From Bacteroidales bacterium (GTDB lineage: Bacteria > Bacteroidota > Bacteroidia > Bacteroidales > Bacteroidaceae), in assembly GCA_012729225.1 (NCBI GenBank), contig JAAYDO010000040.1, forward strand, positions 1 to 48,848: DNA of 48,848 nt, read 5' to 3'. Positions 46,117 through 48,848 of the stretch are shown here, piece by piece (the stretch's first letter is position 1; every line of letters begins with the position of its first letter). Under the pieces are notes generated by a model. It saw only the letters and a list, made by a program, of their open reading frames with translations, was not told where the DNA came from and searched no databases. The position numbers and the translations under genes are program-made.

Positions 46117-46602
46117 ATGAAGAAAATTCTTGTTACTATCATTCTTGCCATTGTAGGCATGAGCAGTGCATTTGCACAGTTTGAAAAAGGTAAGTACTAT
46201 TTGGCAGCAACCACCAATACGGCTGGTCTCTCCTACAGCAAGAGCGAAGATTTTGGCTTTAATCTTGGTGTCAATGGTGGCTATATGTTTGAAGAGGCAT
46301 GGCTGGCGATTGCTCAGGTAGGCTTCAACTATCGTCATTCCGACATGCAGGAACTCTATGCAGGTTTGGCATGCCGATACCTCATCGAACAGAATGGTCT
46401 CTTCTTGCAGGCTGGTGCTAAGTACTTGCATGCTGCTCCCAACTTCAATGATGTGCAGATTACTCCAGAGGTGGGTTACTGCTTCTTCCTGAACAAGAAT
46501 CTTACTGTGGAGCCATCTGTATATTATGATGTGTCTCTCTCAGATTTCTCTGAAAAGAGCAAGTTTGGCGTGAAGGTAGGTCTGGCTTGGTACTTTAAGT
46601 AA
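46117..46602 (+). CDS. Small outer-membrane beta-barrel protein
   Basis: The protein has 161 residues, with a signal peptide (MKKILVTIILAIVGMSSAFA) before QFEKGKYYL. Alternating hydrophobic strands and a C-terminal aromatic residue (VGLAWYFK) fit an eight-stranded barrel. An ATG two codons upstream (46111) overlaps the stop of the small membrane protein and may be the real start. The function is unknown; the gene order suggests co-expression with cstA. Confidence 0.8.
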   Translation: MKKILVTIILAIVGMSSAFAQFEKGKYYLAATTNTAGLSYSKSEDFGFNLGVNGGYMFEEAWLAIAQVGFNYRHSDMQELYAGLACRYLIEQNGLFLQAGAKYLHAAPNFNDVQITPEVGYCFFLNKNLTVEPSVYYDVSLSDFSEKSKFGVKVGLAWYFK

Positions 46603-46604
46603 AG

Positions 46605-46728
46605 AATAGTGAATAGTGAACTGTGAAAATAGAGGTCTCCATTTGTCATTGAATGGGTCACTTGATAGCCAACTTGATGGTATGGTGGCATATTAGATTT
46701 TTCATGATTCACTTATCACCTTAATACA
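46605..46728. repeat. MITE-like intergenic element, copy D
   Basis: The left arm starts a few bases after the barrel stop codon (heptads GTGAATA, GTGAACT, GTGAAAA). The interior has CCATTTGTCATTGAATGGG. The right arm (TTTTTCATGATTCACTTATC) ends about 8 bp before nadC. Relative to gene direction it is inverted compared with copies A-C. Confidence 0.75.
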
Positions 46729-46735
46729 AGGAAAT

Positions 46736-47611
46736 ATGCTTAGTGTAGAAGAACTTAATGAAAAACTCATCGACCTCGCTTTTGCTGAGGATATAGGTGA
46801 TGGAGACCATACTACTCTGTGTTGTATCCCTGCTGATGCGGAAGGGGAAAGCAAGTTGCTCATCAAGGAGGAGGGAATCTTTGCTGGTGTAGAGATTGCC
46901 AAGGAAGTGTTCCACCGTTTTGACCCAACGATGAAGGTGGAGGTATATATCAAGGATGGCAGTCATGTGAAGCCTGGTGACATTGTGATGTCGGTGAAGG
47001 GAAAGGAACAGAGTCTCTTGCAGACAGAGCGTTTGATGCTCAACATCTTGCAGCGCATGAGTGGCATTGCTACCATGACACACAAGTATCAGCAGGCACT
47101 CATTGATGCTGGTACTAAGACTCGTGTGCTCGACACTCGCAAGACCACTCCAGGCATGCGCATGTTGGAGAAGGAGGCAGTGAAGATAGGTGGTGGTATG
47201 AACCATCGCATAGGTCTCTTTGACATGATTCTGCTGAAGGACAACCATATAGACTTCTGTGGTGGTGTGCACAACGCCATCTCTCGTGCAAAGCAATATT
47301 GCAAGGAGCATGGTAAGGACTTGAAGATAGAATGTGAGGTGCGCAACTGGAAAGAACTGGAGGAGGCTCTGGCTGAAGGTTGCGACCGCATCATGTTTGA
47401 CAACTTCACCCCAGAGGATACCGCTAAGGCTGTAAAGCTTGTGGCAGGTAGGGCTGAGACAGAATCATCAGGTGGCATCACCTACGACACGATGATTCCT
47501 TATGCCAAGGCAGGTGTGGACTTCATCTCATTCGGTGCTTTGACTCACTCTGTGAAGGGGCTCGACATGTCGTTTAAGGCTGCAGGATCAGATAAGTTGG
47601 TGATAAAATAG
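46736..47611 (+). CDS. nadC: Quinolinate phosphoribosyltransferase (decarboxylating)
   Basis: This 291-residue enzyme makes nicotinate mononucleotide from quinolinate and PRPP in NAD synthesis. Signatures are AFAEDIGDGDHTT at the N-terminus, RMSGIATMTHKY, TRKTTPGMRMLEKEAVKIGGG with MNHRIGLFDMILLKDNH, and a C-terminal ESSGGITYDTM. It is complete. No nadA or nadB is present in the window; a terminator follows. Confidence 0.97.
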   Translation: MLSVEELNEKLIDLAFAEDIGDGDHTTLCCIPADAEGESKLLIKEEGIFAGVEIAKEVFHRFDPTMKVEVYIKDGSHVKPGDIVMSVKGKEQSLLQTERLMLNILQRMSGIATMTHKYQQALIDAGTKTRVLDTRKTTPGMRMLEKEAVKIGGGMNHRIGLFDMILLKDNHIDFCGGVHNAISRAKQYCKEHGKDLKIECEVRNWKELEEALAEGCDRIMFDNFTPEDTAKAVKLVAGRAETESSGGITYDTMIPYAKAGVDFISFGALTHSVKGLDMSFKAAGSDKLVIK

Positions 47612-47669
47612 TTTTTCCCTGTTGTTCAATAGAACGAGGTCAAACTATTTTCCCTATAATATATATAAT

Positions 47670-47708
47670 GTGGAGTGTTGCTTATGTATGGCAACACTCC
47701 ACGTTTTA
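47670..47708 (+). terminator. Terminator after nadC
   Basis: GTGGAGTGTTGC (47670-47681) pairs perfectly with GCAACACTCCAC (47691-47702) around a 9-base loop, followed by GTTTTAT. Confidence 0.9.
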
Positions 47709-47775
47709 TATGAGGAAAAACATGTTTAGGTCAGTCACGACCTCTCCACATACATTTTGTTCCGCTCAAGAAAGA

Positions 47776-48519
47776 TTAGAGCACATTATAGTAGATGCGT
47801 AGGTTTAGCACAGGATAGACAGATACCTTCTCCATGTTTTTGATGAAATCTTGAAAATCCTCATTGTCTGTTGTCTTCTTGTCAAGTTTCACCCATGTGT
47901 CTTCATCAAGCGAATAGATGTCGAGGTGTGGCTTTCCCCAGAACATCACACCGAGGTCGAAGGTCGTTATCACTTTGTGTTTAGATGAGATGGGACGTCC
48001 GAAGCCTAAACCTATATAAGGTTTGAAACTCTGGGTTTGTGCGCGTAAGTTCACAATACCTTCATCATTTGGTCGAACCATCACGCCAGCCACTTTCAGA
48101 CCCTCACCAGTTGGCACATCGAAATTAGATGTGTTGTGGATGGTAATCAGATCTTTCAGTCCTGCGTAGAAACCGCCTGTGAGGTGGAAAGAACTGTTCT
48201 TGAAGGGGTAGAAGTCTGCCAATAGTTTATAGTCGGTCATTTGTGCTTTAGCTGTTATATCCACGTTTTTCTCCACCTCAAATCCAAACTCTCTAACCTT
48301 GTAGTCCATGTTTGTATTCACATGGAATCGTGGAAGGGTGGTGAAGCCTGTACGGAGTGTGACGTAGTGTGTGAGGGGTGAGGCAACCTCGAATCCCCAT
48401 CCTGTTGTTCCCACTTCTGCACCCACAGACAGATGATTGAGGATGTTTTCTTGTGCTGATGCAGGACTTGGCCATAAAGAGACTATTGCCAGTCCCAATA
48501 GATAGATGCTTTTTTTCAT
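47776..48519 (-). CDS. Outer-membrane beta-barrel protein
   Basis: The protein has 247 residues. A signal peptide (MKKSIYLLGLAIVSLWPSPASA) is cleaved before QENILNHLS. The rest alternates polar and hydrophobic residues with strands such as LSVGAEVGTTGWGFEVA and PYIGLGFGRP, and it ends in an aromatic-rich strand (LNLRIYYNVL), as in OmpA-like or OmpW-like barrels. No ligand can be inferred. Monocistronic, with its own good promoter. Confidence 0.8.
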   Translation of the reverse strand: MKKSIYLLGLAIVSLWPSPASAQENILNHLSVGAEVGTTGWGFEVASPLTHYVTLRTGFTTLPRFHVNTNMDYKVREFGFEVEKNVDITAKAQMTDYKLLADFYPFKNSSFHLTGGFYAGLKDLITIHNTSNFDVPTGEGLKVAGVMVRPNDEGIVNLRAQTQSFKPYIGLGFGRPISSKHKVITTFDLGVMFWGKPHLDIYSLDEDTWVKLDKKTTDNEDFQDFIKNMEKVSVYPVLNLRIYYNVL

Positions 48520-48791
48520 TATTGATGTATTTAATATTTGCAGAGAAGTCTTTTGTGGGAAGATTTGGATTTCTTTTTCTCTCTTACCATATATAGTGGT
48601 GTTTCTTCAGATTCAAAGATAAGAGTTTTCGTCTGTAGGGCAAAGAACAAAGCATTTTTTTATTATTAGAGTGGAAGAAATTCTAAAAATACGTACCTTT
48701 GTCATGTTTTATCAATATCAATCCTTAATTCCGCAACACTATAATTTAACTTTATTTATAAGTTCCTGAGCAACAAAAAGTTGCCCAGGAT
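48520..48791. other. Intergenic region at the right edge
   Basis: No gene is seen. It contains the barrel promoter (48614-48644) and the inverted repeats around the hairpin at 48764-48790. Confidence 0.5.
48614..48644 (-). promoter_or_regulatory. Promoter of the barrel gene
   Basis: On the minus strand TTTG (48644-48641), 19 bp, TATCTTTG (48621-48614): a perfect Bacteroidetes promoter. The leader is about 90 bases. Confidence 0.8.
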
Positions 48792-48848
48792 TTTGCCGTG
48801 TCAGATTTTTCACTTATCTTAGTGTTGCAATTAGAAAACAAGCGAAAA
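48733..48848 (+). promoter_or_regulatory. Structured leader/promoter, possibly the left end of an insertion element
   Basis: GCAACACTA (48733-48741) is the inverse of TAGTGTTGC (48820-48828). Between them a hairpin TCCTGAGCAAC (48764-48774) / GTTGCCCAGGA (48780-48790) has one mismatch and an AAAAA loop. A rightward promoter follows: TTTG (48792-48795), 19 bp, TATCTTAG (48815-48822). The gene it drives is outside the window. Inverted repeats around a promoter recall the terminus of a transposable element, but I cannot prove it. Confidence 0.4.

Noticed and set aside
1-48848. tRNA, rRNA and known riboswitches
   Set aside because: Looking through the spacers I found no tRNA-like or riboswitch-like conserved core; covariance searches could not be run.

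Overview
The window comes from a Bacteroidales chromosome, most likely a Prevotella/Segatella-type gut or rumen bacterium. The evidence is the fused lpxC-fabZ gene, the lpxD-lpxC/fabZ-lpxA-miaA order, the purM-prfA-pyrF cluster, the DUF6057 and GGGtGRT families, a GH10 xylanase interrupted by carbohydrate-binding modules, and many promoters of the Bacteroidetes form TTTG-N19/20-TAnnTTTG. I see no tRNA or rRNA gene.

Layout. 1-1694 is an accessory 'graveyard': the end of a CRISPR array (36-bp repeats, 30-bp spacers, last repeat degenerate), a 131-bp remnant of a second copy of the neighbouring EamA transporter gene, and a frameshifted mobile-element-type gene carrying a perfect 32-bp inverted repeat. 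1695-12655 is a leftward block: a DUF6057 membrane protein, a lipoprotein with a CxxCH motif and a TolB-like propeller, a second DUF6057 protein, a DPP-IV-like peptidase, a MATE exporter, truA and the EamA transporter. 13287-15017 holds a rightward two-gene unit, a NifU-like Fe-S scaffold and a GGGtGRT protein. 15411-17747 is a secreted xylanase. 18501-24738 reads leftward: purM, prfA, a DUF4153 membrane protein, pyrF and an HD phosphohydrolase. From a divergent promoter region, 24867-32054 reads rightward: lipid A genes, a pRiA4b ORF3-like gene, miaA and a class A penicillin-binding protein. 32610-37353 reads leftward: an ATP-grasp-like protein, phoH, purC, menG and aroE. 37516-48519 mixes polysaccharide enzymes (GH127, a GH10-like hydrolase), a two-repeat lipoprotein, a HAD phosphatase, cstA with a tiny membrane protein and a beta-barrel, nadC and another barrel protein.

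The coding part is mostly housekeeping (envelope synthesis, purine, pyrimidine and NAD synthesis, translation) plus plant-polysaccharide use. The unexpected signal is in the spacers between genes, where several repeat families recur. (a) Four MITE-like elements with heptad-built terminal inverted repeats sit directly at the stop codon of the upstream gene in four co-directional gene pairs. (b) Three intergenic loci carry 4-5 copies of a 12-bp core at an exact 22-bp period, with a shared tail. (c) An 11-bp tandem repeat occurs at two loci. (d) An 88-90-bp tandem repeat shows internal 11-bp sub-units. (e) A three-copy AACCATATAGT array has 22-23-bp spacing. The recurrence of 11, 22 and 88 bp (multiples of about one DNA helical turn) is the most intriguing pattern here. 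The least understood gene sets are the NifU-like/GGGtGRT pair and the DUF6057/CxxCH-propeller operon. All functional assignments come from reading translated sequence; no database search was run.
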